This document shows, piece after piece, positions 22,687 to 32,560 of a stretch of DNA of 64,000 bases (position 1 is its first letter; every line of letters begins with the position of its first letter). The stretch lies in contig CP142461.1 of assembly GCA_038049695.1 (NCBI GenBank), forward strand, positions 37,156,501 to 37,220,500, in the 5' to 3' direction. Source of the DNA: Cinnamomum chago. Its lineage: Eukaryota > Streptophyta > Magnoliopsida > Laurales > Lauraceae. The position numbers and the translations under genes are program-made. The notes beneath the pieces were generated by a model. That model did not search any database, was not told the DNA's origin, and saw only the letters and a program-made list of their open reading frames with translations.

Positions 22687-23106
22687 ATAAGGTCTAATTT
22701 CTTCCGCACCACAGTCGGCAACCTGTATAAGGACATGTAAAATACTGGTAGGCTGGATAAGGATGATTTCATAAGCGTGATTCTTCCCCCAAGTGACAAA
22801 TAATGCCTCTTCCAAGTGGATAATTTCTTCTCAAACTTTTCCACTGCCAAATCCCACATCGACACTGACCTTGAATTTGCTCCAATGGGAAATCCAAGGT
22901 ATTGACAAGGGAGATCACCCACTCTGTAATAAAAAGTGCTTCCATTGCTTCCGCCACAATAGTGAGTAAAAATGGTGAAAGTGGATCTCCCTGTCTCAAC
23001 CCTCTCGAAGCTTTGAAGAGTCTGGTTGGAGAGCCATTAACAAGGACTAAAAATGACATAGATGAGATGCATTCTTTAATCCACCCTCACCATCTAGTGC
23101 CAGATC

Positions 23107-24121
23107 ATTTCTAAGTACCGTGTGAAGGAAAAACCAACTGAGCATTGTGTATTGCCCCATATATGGTGATAAGGAAACACCAAAAACGAAAAGAAAAGAA
23201 AGAAAAGAATTCATAGCATACAAAGGGGAATATATATTATCATGAAATGATACTTCATTAATCATTGAAAAAAAAAAAACTGTGTTATAAAATTACTTAT
23301 AAAGACTGAAATAACTAGTATAATTCTTGCTAAAAAAGCTTTCAATAATCATTGAAAAACCGAAAATCTACGTTCTAAATATACTTAATCAAGATTAAAG
23401 AAAACTCTCCACACCAAAAATCTGCATTTCTATGCTTGGTTTTTGTTTGACAGAACTCCTTGAAAACTTCAACACATTCAACCTGAGGTGCAAACATCCA
23501 TATTTAAGTTACAAATGATTGAGCTGAGTGCAACATCCTACAAATCATCATTGTGGCATACAATATAATTTTCTTTATCTAAAAGTAAAAATTAATGTAC
23601 ATAAATACACGCTACAACACCACCAAAAATAAATAAATGAATAAAGGAATTACATGATATGGCATTGAAAAGTCCATAGATTGCATATTAAAGTATGTCA
23701 ATCAACGTGTCACAATGAAGCATGGACTACACTTTGACTAAAACACATATGCAGCAGAATCAAACCAAAGAACGTCAAATAATAACTTATCATTTACTGA
23801 TAGGACTCATTTCCACAATATGAAACCACAGTAAGAAGAAATGCAATTATCGAATGAAAATGGTAATAACTAATTTGGAAAAGAAATGGTTTTTTTACCC
23901 TTGTTAGGAGTAAACTACTTACAATTAATTATGTTCAAACATTTATCTCCAATAACATTCTAGCATTATTTCTCAAAAGAATTGTCTTTAACAATGAATC
24001 ATATATCTGTTACAGTCACCACATGGAGAGACCATGCACTAATTCATGAGTAAATCCCCACATTGAACATTGGATGTTTTCTCTAATTATTAAGCTGAAT
24101 GATAAATTAGACATCTGTTAC
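23107..24121. other. Start of spacer, no gene recognised
   Basis: AT-rich sequence just inside the left arm boundary. It has no homology I recognise and no open frame of note. It may be intron or 3' sequence of the minus-strand exons that follow. Confidence 0.4.
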
Positions 24122-24778
24122 CTGTCAGGATCACCGCCATATTCAAAAGTATTATTGCATACAAAAGAGATTCCTCGATAAGCATCCTTCACCATATCAC
24201 GGTGAGGAAAGTTCCTAGACAAAAATTAAAAAATCATATATTAATGAATGTGTTGTGCTTAGTGTATACATATATAAGATTGGACTACAACATGGTTGAA
24301 CCCGAATAGATAGAAAACACCTGTCTAAATGCATGCCACTATGATGCCTTTTTCTGCTAACTCTTGCCCCAAAAGAGCACCCCATGCTTTATACCTACAC
24401 TTCCAACATCTTATATCACTTTAGCATCCAAATGAGGAGGTTCAAAGCAATGTTAAGAATGTTATCAAATGTATCATTCTTAGGTTACTAAGTCACTTTA
24501 CAAACTTAAAATAGTTTTTCCTCAATTTGCAAGTGGAGAAATTCCAAGGTTGTAAAATTTAAAGTCCTCCCCAGAAATTCTGCCACTCAAAGTTGTGGAA
24601 AGCCATTTCCATTCCGCTTATCAATCAAACAAATCCCAAGCTTTTGAATATAAAGAAATGAAACATTACCTACTTGAGCTCCTATTCATATGAGAATGTG
24701 AACTCTCGTCCGAAACCAGATCAAGTTTATCGATCTGAACCACAATCAGTTCCGTTTGTACATTGGAGATGTAAGAAG
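24122..24778 (-). pseudogene. Two phase-matched exons of an unidentified gene
   Basis: Minus-strand exon 24670-24778 (109 nt) reads SYISNVQTELIVVQIDKLDL then VSDESSHSHMNRSSS, with a good acceptor (gatttcag) and donor (GTAATG). Exon 24122-24214 (93 nt) reads [20 protein letters not shown] then [12 protein letters not shown], with acceptor tttgtctag and donor GTAACA. The phases match across the junction (AG/G), so they look like consecutive exons of one gene. I do not recognise the family. No function is proposed. They follow, on the same strand, the TATA-binding-protein exons at 24864-25378. Whether the gene is functional cannot be judged; it is listed as pseudogene only because the neighbouring exons are broken. 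Confidence 0.5.
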
Positions 24779-24863
24779 CTGAAATCAACAATCAAAACAG
24801 ATTGAAGAAGAAAAGGACAATGTGACCAAAGAATAAAAAACCAAAGAGTTATGAATGTGTGAC

Positions 24864-25300
24864 CTTGGCTCCTGTAAGAACGATCTTGCCAGATACAAAT
24901 ATTAGCAACACTATCTTCGGTTGTTTCATTCGATATATCAGACCAGGGAATAGTTATGGTTCATACTGTTAGAAGAACCAACACGGAAGATGCGTTCAAG
25001 TAAACAATACCATTCTCGGAAAACACAGAAAAAGAAAATATTCATAATAATACAAGGTATAACAATATATAAAGAGCAACCAACAGTTCATTCAGCAGAT
25101 CACAGTCTTGCACTGATATTTATAACTTACACTTGAAAAGGCACTAGGGGAATATGCAAGCCCTTCCAGTCTTATAGGAAATTTAACATCACAAGAGCCC
25201 ACTATGTTCTGAATCTTAAAATCCTATTGATCACAGTCATGATGTTAAAATAAATAAATAAATAACATTGTAAATAAGGAATGCATCTGTGTGTGCGCGC

Positions 25301-25332
<32 letters not shown>

Positions 25333-25378
25333 CCTTGAATTTAACAGGAAAGCCAAGTTTTTGAATAATCCGAGCATA
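24864..25378 (-). pseudogene. TATA-binding protein fragment: three C-terminal exons, one with a nonsense codon
   Basis: Three minus-strand exons reproduce the second direct repeat of plant TBP. Exon 25334-25378 is YARIIQKLGFPVKFK. Exon 25131-25223 is [20 protein letters not shown] then [11 protein letters not shown]. Exon 24864-24965 contains [17 protein letters not shown] and [10 protein letters not shown]. All have AG/GT borders and lengths divisible by three. In the last exon codon 4 is TAA where TBP has Glu (YEPE). The final TBP exon (VREETY...) is not found downstream, nor the N-terminal half with the first repeat upstream, where only unrelated sequence is seen. It is a broken, partial genomic copy that keeps its introns, so it did not arise by retroposition. 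Confidence 0.82.
25281..25333. repeat. (TG)n-(AG)n microsatellite
   Basis: TGTGTGTGCGCGCGTGTGTG followed by a run of GA, directly beside the donor site of the TBP exon ending at 25334. A length change here could affect splicing of that exon. Confidence 0.9.
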
Positions 25379-25927
25379 CTGGGAAAAACAAGGTAATAAT
25401 GGTCAGACTAGAAACTTTCTGTACAGCTAAGATTTGGAGCTCTTTAGTCATCATTCAATGTGACACAACCACAAGTAGTTTTGGGATAAATCTATAATCA
25501 GTAACTATTTGTAATCTAGTACTCATGCAAACAAAACTTGCACCAGTTAGAGAAAAACTATGAATGATATGGTTAGCACAATGTGGAACAGTTGGTTTTC
25601 TCTTTGCTATCATGTTTTGTTTAAAAATACTTCCAATTAGAAAATACATTGAACACCATCAACAACATATTTTAGCCATCTCAAAAATGTTATAGGCCAT
25701 AGAAGCGCAAACTCAGGAATTTCAACCCAATTTGCAAAGGTTATATAAACAAAGCCCTGTTTTTTCACCTGTAGGGGTCCAGTCCTGCACAAGCGTTATG
25801 CAGGATTTTCAATTCCTCCCATAATCAACAGACGGTGAATCCTGCACGACTGCCATGCAGGGCTCCTGTAATTGAACTAAACCCTATAATTAACCACTCA
25901 TCTGAAATGGAAAGTTTCAAGTGCACC

Positions 25928-26262
25928 TGAGACTTGTTTGAGGATTCTTGCAAGTTACGATTGTTGTCTCCATTTTCCAAACTCATCCAAAGAGCACGTA
26001 CAAGGTCTCTATCAGAGTCATCATCAGAACCAGCTTGCGGATGCTCTTCAAAGTGACTTTGATCACTTTGGTTAAATACTCTCCTTAATGAACTGGAGCC
26101 CTGAAAATTTTCAACCAAAAAAGCAATTGAGTTTTGCTTTGGTTGAGGATTAAAGCAAAAAAGTGTCAGCTGATAAACGATAGAGTTCATATTTTCAGTA
26201 TAATACCAACGAGTGTCGGTCAATTGTGTACTTGAGCATCGTCCAGCCAGTTCTATCTCCAT
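25928..26262 (-). CDS. Unidentified exon(s) with a UIM-like motif
   Basis: The minus strand is open for 145 residues from an ATG at 26262. It probably contains a short intron: a GTATTA donor follows the TQLTDTRW segment, and an acceptor TTTTCAG precedes GSSSLRRVFNQSDQSHFEEH. The second part ends at a GTGCAC donor near 25926. It includes SDRDLVRALWMSLENG, which fits the ubiquitin-interacting motif pattern (acidic residues, L..AL..S.E). The family is not recognised. It lies upstream, on the same strand, of the TBP fragment and of the exons at 24122-24778 and may belong to the latter gene, which would place the TBP exons inside one of its introns. This is inference. Confidence 0.35.
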
Positions 26263-28637
26263 GGGGAGCCTATCCCCTGTAGAATTCTAGTGAAGTTATT
26301 CCAGCGATGTTAGAACCTGTCAAAGTTCAGCCAGTCTCTTGCCAATATCCCACATCTGTAGATCTAATTTCTTTAAGGGATTTGGCATCCCTTGAGTCGA
26401 AGAAATAAATCATCTTCTCTAAACCATGAAATTTATCTTTGTCAGCTTAAGTTGTTAGTTCTAGTGGGTACTCATGAGAAATGAAGCAAACAGAAGAAAA
26501 AAAAATGCAAAACCCACTAATTTCTCTAATTTAGAACATAAGTGATCATAATGTTACAACTATCATCAAAATATATCGATGAGCTAGAGTATACAACACG
26601 TACAACATTCATAACTTATAAAACATAAAGGTTTACATGTGGACCTGGATTTGGCAGGAGAATGGTTCCATCACACCACACACTACAGTGGTGCGAGGCA
26701 ATGATCCAGTTGAGCTTTTCATAGCTTTATTCCAACTCCTCCCATTAGAACAAAATAGAAGGATGTACCACAAACAGAATACTCCGCAAATGGGAAGTTA
26801 CTCATCTATAGCTATCTAGGAAATTCTAACAATGATGGTTGGGGTTCTAGATGGCCCAATGGAATTATGGAAGTCTCAAAAGCCACATATTATAATGATG
26901 CAAATCATAGAACATTTGTCTGTTCAAAAACAACAGAGCACTTGTTTGTTCAAAACCAGGTTTTCTTTTTTCCTGTAGCCGGTACAATGGCAAGTCTCAA
27001 AACCCAAATACTAAGATATGATTCAATCAGCATAATAATAGTTTGTCCAACATCAGGGTTTTATTTGGAAGGTAATTTCCTTTCTCCGAAAGCATTTAAT
27101 AGTTATACTTAATTTAAGATATTAAGAAATGGGATTTGATCATGTGAAGGTGAACAGTAGTTAACTGGAAGAGCAGACGATAGCAAGGCATCCAAAGAAC
27201 CATTGCAAACAGTGATAAATAAAAGAAAATGAACAGAGGAAACAATTCATCTCCGACAAGGATCCCTTCTTTCAACATCCACCATTAAGGCTTTCCTCAG
27301 CAGATCAGAACATACATTTGCTAACCTGCAGAAGGAACATGTGAGCCCAGACCTAAAGGAGACCACTCTACCCATGCAATCAATGACATACACATGGTTG
27401 CACCATCATCATATCCTAGTGGGCCTTCCCTCAGTAAAGAACCACCAAAAGGTTGGTCACATGATTTGCATGTACCTTCTACAGAGAGCCAAGGTCCTAA
27501 GGTCTTTCCTATGTAAGGCACCCATTTTCTCTAAATATTGCATAGTAACCAAACTTAGGTGGGATTTTTTGGTCAGCCCACATGCAACTGGACATGTGCA
27601 TGGATCACCTGATTAATTAACAGGTGGTTCAAGTTGGCCACAAATGTACATTGAATGCAGACCATCCAAGAGCCTTTTTTTCTACTGTGGCTGCCCATTT
27701 GCCCTTTAAATTTACATGAGACCCCTTTAATTTTAATGAAAAAAAGTAGTCCCACAAATGCTTTACAATAATTGAGATATATTTCAATCTTCCACATGTA
27801 TTCTAAGAGGACCCACCCAGAAGAAAACAAACTCAGTTGACATGATTAATGGAGCCCCACTGAAATGTACCAAATTTAATGTTTCTATCATTGATTTTTA
27901 ATTTCAAACACTTGACTCCTCCATTCCCCCTACTAATCCTCCGTCCCACAGAAAAACAAAATAAAATAAAGTAAACAGTACAAAATCTGAAATCTGAAAT
28001 CTTCATCACAGAAGAAAACTAAAATAGAGAACTACAGATTTTAATTTTCTGGGTCCAAGACCAATGTCAGATACATGAATCCAAACGCAGGAAACGAATA
28101 CAAAACACTAATAAATATGTGGAAATGGAGAAGATTACCTTATGCAAAAGAACTTCTTCAGACGTCTATGAACAGAAGACAATTGCATGCAGTAACATGA
28201 GATTGAAATCTCATTAGAAAACTAACAATACCCACAACATTCATAAACAATGGAAACTAACATCAAAATTAACAAAATTCAAAAGCCCTGGCTCTGATAA
28301 ATCGACAGAGAAATGCATTGAAATCAAAATACAAGGATTTAAATCCAAACTGCCTACAACTTATCCATCAAAGAAAAGGGAAATGCATGAATCAAGACCT
28401 AAAAAAATCAAGTGAAACTTTTCAGGGCTTTTCAAACAACACACACAAGAAGCAACAAATTGCATCAGCACAAATTTTAGCTAGGGGTGAATGACATGAG
28501 GAGTTGAGTAATAAGCCTAGTTTTGGAGGTGTGGGTTCTTTGATTTGATTTGATGATGATGATTGTATGCATAGATGATGAAAGGGTAAGAGGAGGAAGG
28601 AATAAAGAACCTGCCAAACTCTGGGGAGTCTATTCTC
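26263..28637. other. Spacer stretch without a recognised gene
   Basis: AT-rich, possibly intronic. On the minus strand some short pieces have AG...GT-like borders (for example around 27230-27320 and 28130-28170), but none matches a known protein. No transposon ends were found. Confidence 0.35.
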
Positions 28638-29311
28638 TTTTTTTTTTTTTTTGCTAAATGGTAAATTTGTATTAGAAGGGAAAGAGGGGCAAAGCCCCCA
28701 GGAGAAGGAGAAGAAAAAATACAACCATATGGCAGCAAGCAAAACAAAAATGCCACCTCTAAATAAAGGATGGACAGAGCAGGGAGCAAAACAGCAGGAA
28801 CTAAGAACAAAGATGAACAAGAAACCAAGCAACAAAAAGGAAAAACAAAAATACTAATCAACTTGAAGCTCTACGGAAGCAACTGTGACTTGCTGCAGCA
28901 ATTCACTATGAGGACAGAGATGATCCCCTAGCTGAACAGAGCACCCGAAGCAGCACAGAACAAAAAAAACAAGGCTGAGAGTTGAGCACAGGAAGAAACA
29001 GAAAGGCTGAAATGGAAGGAAAAGAGCCAACTCTTTGCCAAGAACAAAGAGGAAAAGATCCGGATCACAGCCCAAGAAAAACCTGAAACTACACTACAAA
29101 ATCCAGCACAACAGCAACTGAGAGCAACTCAGCAAAAAGAAGAGAGCCACCACCAAACAAACTGCATTCAAGGCATTGCAGGCGCTGCTCACAGCAAGAC
29201 TCTACTAAAGGAAAACCAAACCACCACATACAAAATGAAGCTCTGAACAGGGTTGGAACTTCCCCAAACCACTAAAGAGCTCTGAGAAAACCTGGGAAGC
29301 AGCCGCTACAT
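28638..29311 (-). mobile_element. Retroposon 3' end, probably 5'-truncated LINE
   Basis: A T15 run at 28638-28652 is, on the minus strand, a poly(A) tail preceded by CTAATACAAATTTACCATTT and a GGGGGCTTTGCCCC hairpin. This arrangement is common at 3' ends of plant L1 elements and derived retroposons. The sequence upstream is unusually rich in A and G on the plus strand and lacks an ORF. The 5' limit, set here at the TG repeat near 29312, is a guess. Confidence 0.4.
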
Positions 29312-30504
29312 TGTGTGTGTGTGTGTGTTGGCTCGAATTATAATCTGTATGTGTGTGATTTCCATTGGATACTTGATCAAAGCTATAGTACCAGCTATAA
29401 ACTTATCACGATAGGGATCATATGAAACTGGTGAGTGAGGTATCCATCTTTAATGTCTAAACCACAGACAAAGTTGCTATTTGCAAGATTTAAAGCAAGT
29501 ATTATACTGGGTTTCAACTTTCAAGTGATTTCCAATAAACCACTCGAGTGAGAACATAATTGGTGAGTGTAGATTATATCCAACTCATCAACATGTGATC
29601 AGTTTTCTTCAGTGAGATCAGGCAGGATTCACATTGATATTATCCTGGCCTGCAGCATCCTGAATAAATAGGTTCAACGGTCATGGTCAAAGAGACCGTC
29701 ACATTGTAAAAGAGTTTGTTTTTCACTCTGCGATATCAGAAATCATTTTAGCCAAAGGGCTAAGAAAGCTCGCGAGGAAATTGTCTTTACCAAGTTTACT
29801 GCTAGAAGATTAGTTACAATAAGTATTTTTTTTCTAGTTCTTCAGTATACAATGTTGGTCTTGCAGAAACAATCAGGAAAGATTCAGCTTTTCAGTTGCT
29901 TAATCTCTTCATTCCCAACCCATTCATTTCTAATGGATTCTAAACGAACTCTAGACCCATAGAAGATCATTACAATTGGCAAGAATCTCTTCAATATTAG
30001 TAACAAGAAGTGTGATCTTTCAGAATCTGATAAATCCTGATCTGGTTGGTCTTACCTCCTACCCGCTAAAATTCCAATTGAATGAACCTTAACCTAACAG
30101 AAATTTGAGACAAATCAAGCATCAGATCGATCTAAGCAGCGGATCTTGCACCAAAATCAACATCCAAACCCTAAAAAATTCCCCGTTCATCAAATGCGAT
30201 GGAGACACCCACAAGATCATCAAATCAGCCGCATTTGCACCAAAATCAACAAAACAAAAAAAAAAAGACATCTTTCAAAACCTAAAAAAAAAAAAAAAAA
30301 AATCTTGAAAACAAGATCTTCATCTTCATCGTCTCCAAACATCAGATCTATAAACACAGACATCATCAAATGTGAGCAAAAACGAAGAGAATCACATGAA
30401 AATGACCAACCTATGAGAATGCCGTTTGACTGTGATCTTCAAAATCGAACGATATGTCAATCCACACCCCCCGCCGCTTCTCTTCTCCTTCTCCACGGAG
30501 AAGA
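29312..30504. other. Spacer stretch without a recognised gene
   Basis: Contains a short TG microsatellite (about 29312-29330) and an A run near 30284-30301. No gene or transposon was recognised. Confidence 0.35.
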
Positions 30505-30582
30505 TTTCCTAACAAGATTTCTTCATGTTAGGAAATGGGTTTCTCTTAGTACATGAAACTCATTTCCTAACATGAAGAAATC
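30505..30582. repeat. Near-perfect hairpin (inverted repeat)
   Basis: GATTTCTTCATGTTAGGAAA at about 30516-30535 is followed, after a short loop, by its reverse complement ending near 30582. The stem extends inward through GTTTC/GAAAC with one mismatch, leaving a loop of about 11 nt. A third copy of the TTTCCTAAC core sits just outside the stem at about 30505-30513. Confidence 0.85.
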
Positions 30583-31189
30583 CTCTTCATACAGTTTTGG
30601 TAAATCAGTTTTACTGAAATCTGCTCTTACTCCCATGAATACCCACATGAAACCCATATCCTATCTTCATCAGATTCTCATATTCAGTTGAGAACTCAAA
30701 ATAACAAAAGATAAAGAGAGAAATCGAACAAAAAATCCATAAAACCCTAAAAAATTCATACCTTGGAGATGCCAGAGATACAAAGAGACAAGAGGTCCAG
30801 AAAAATGAAGACGGAGAAGATAGAGGATGGGCTCGTTGCTTTGGAGATGCTGGAGAGATGAAGACGTAGGAGGAGATGCGAGTACCCTGTGAGAGATGAG
30901 AAGGGTTAGGGTCCAGCCATTTGGGACCTTGATGGAGGAATCGTCTGGAAGATAGTGGAGGTGAGGGATTTCGATTTTTTGGAGGGAAGGGAGGGAATTT
31001 TTTTTTTTTTTGGAGGGAGAAGAGTCTTGGTTTTGGGGGTGTAATAGTGGTGGGAGAGTCGAGGCCACAGTGATACATGAGGCGAGAATTTGTTCTTTGA
31101 GGATATTTACCGACGTTTTTCTTATCGGTAAAAATTAATCAATTTTCCTTAATAAAAAATTTCTCCATCAGTAAGAAAAAGGCACGCAA
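30583..31189. other. Possible promoter and 5' UTR of a minus-strand gene
   Basis: On the minus strand a pyrimidine-rich block (about 31060-30780) ends at CATCTCCAAG followed by a GTATGA donor near 30762, and CCCTAAA-type motifs are present. This looks like a 5' UTR first exon, perhaps of the unidentified minus-strand gene. A 155-residue open frame here is of low complexity and not convincing. Confidence 0.3.
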
Positions 31190-31620
31190 TTATTGTGAAA
31201 AAGCTGGGTATATAATTTCTAAATGCCGAAGGAGGCCGCAGAATAGAGGGTATCGGACACTTCATACTCTTCCCATCATGAAGGGCAACGGCTAGCCTAG
31301 CAGCCTACTCCACCAACTAATCCTACTCCTCCAACCAATATTCTTCCTCCTGACCTCCAACAGATTTTACGGTCTGCATCTCTGCCCTTGATCTTACTGG
31401 TAAAACACCAACATCACAACTTTGTTATGTAGACTCCAATGCCTCTAACTATATGACTTATTCTTCATCCATTCTTACTGATATTCAGCCATATCATGGG
31501 AACTCAAAAAATAGCACTGCAGATGGGAAGAATCTTCCCATTGAGTGTTCAAAAAATCTCTCATTCTTTGCCATTGAATCAAGTGTTTTATTTACTTCCG
31601 CTGTCACCTAATTTACTCCG
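31190..31620 (+). pseudogene. Copia gag-protease relic
   Basis: Short plus-strand pieces read CNYCEKAGYIISKCRRR, a degraded CCHC zinc knuckle, and LCYVDSNASNYMTYSSS, a degraded Copia protease site (usual form W.DSGA..HM). Frames change between them. It is an old Copia fragment unrelated to the intact array at 2826-18237. Confidence 0.6.
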
Positions 31621-32560
31621 GGGTGTCAGTGGGAAATAAAGGAGCAGAACCATTCATTGGAGATACAAACCCCGATCGGTCAGTTGCCCGAGTTGTATTT
31701 TACCCGGAACAAGTTGAAGCAGCAGCTAAAGCATAAACAGATCAGGTGCCAAATCACATGGAAAGAGATGTTTCCATATCAGCAGGAGCTCAAGCTTATG
31801 GCTAGTGGATTTGCTTTTTATAAAGAGTGTTTCCGTGTCCCGAATCAATAGTGATAGAAGCGAATGGAACTCCAAGTTGAGAAGTAGGCCTATAAATCCC
31901 CTCTATCGGATGTAAGGCTGATTTCCTTTCCAACCTTTACCGTGGTAATCTCCAGGGGGGGCTCTTCACTCGTTAGGCACACTCCCTTATGAAGGACATG
32001 AGGACAGCTCAAACAGTATGCAGGAATTCCATGCCTCATATGACTTGAAAATCATCGATAGGAAGAGCCATAAGGTTTGTCGTACCTGCCAACGATCCTA
32101 TCCATATGGACACGCCCTTCGCCTAGCCTGCAAAGGGACGTGCCTCCGAGTTGACTGCCTTCATTTTGCTTGAGTCTTTCTCGAGCTTGAGCCACAACAG
32201 CGACCACGAAGCAGTGTGGTACAGATTCGACATGGAGCCCCAATTTGCAAGCATTCTCAAGCATTCCAAAGTCCAGACAAGTAAAGATTCGCCTGCATAT
32301 AGCAAATGGGCCTCCAAGTTCCTATCTTTTTTCAAAACTCCTCCTTTTAGCTTGAGTGAGGTACAGCAGACAAGGAAGAAAATAGGGGGAAAGAACAGAA
32401 AGGGGAAGGTAGAGAATGTGGATGTTTCTGTTGCCGGGGACTGAACCAAAGGAGGGGCATTAATTCTGGTCCACCGGACCAACAGACTGGGCCCATTCAT
32501 GTGCCATGGGCCTATTATGGTAGTTTTTTACACCGTAGACAAACTCTTGTAAACAGGTGT
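31621..32560. other. GC-richer block of unknown origin
   Basis: By eye this block is clearly richer in G and C than its neighbours and has few homopolymers. Stretches such as 'gaagtaggcctataaatccc' have the look of plant mitochondrial DNA. No gene was identified. Organelle origin is only a suspicion. Confidence 0.25.

Larger units (their letters stand above)
1..23106 (+). repeat. Left arm of large inverted repeat
   Basis: This block reappears in reverse complement at 35925-47076. Position 1 pairs with 47076, and 23106 pairs with 35925, inside an L1 LINE. The outer limit is not visible because the arm is still matching at the window edge. Removing the Copia array (2826-18237 plus one target duplication) leaves about 7.7 kb. 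Small-scale comparison shows near identity: the mL53 exon is the same in both arms, while about 250 bp upstream of it differ at four sites. The arm carries mL53 exon 1, a tandem repeat, a Myb/SANT fragment, and a LINE with nested SINE, MITE and gag-only LTR element. It could be a real recent inverted duplication or an assembly join of haplotypes. Confidence 0.93.
18372..23106 (-). mobile_element. L1-type LINE with RNase H, left copy, interrupted
   Basis: Remnant of a plant L1 non-LTR retrotransposon on the minus strand. From its 5' side it contains the RT segment (22692-23106), the gag-only LTR insertion, the RT thumb and C-terminal region, a zf-RVT domain, a MITE, a SINE and an RNase H domain, ending near 18372 in an AT-rich tail. 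The 5' end, with endonuclease and early RT, is missing because the inverted repeat stops here. RT shows SFLVLVNGSPT, GLRQGDPLSPFLLTIVAEAM and YLGFPIGANSRS, but the catalytic (F/Y)ADD box is absent: the sequence jumps from the GLRQGDP block to the YLGFPIG block. Several stops confirm that it is dead. Confidence 0.88.

Noticed and set aside
25281-25333. Possible regulatory element at the TG/AG tract
   Set aside because: Plain microsatellite; no evidence of a regulatory role.
24864-25378. TBP fragment as a processed pseudogene
   Set aside because: Introns with proper borders are retained between all three exons, so it was not made from mRNA.
28422-28861. Two overlapping hydrophobic minus-strand frames of 137 and 114 residues
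   Set aside because: They run through the T15 poly(A) complement of a retroposon and are composition artefacts.
30611-31078. 155-residue minus-strand open frame
   Set aside because: Pro/Ser/Phe-rich, low complexity, overlaps another similar frame and an apparent splice donor; more likely 5' UTR.
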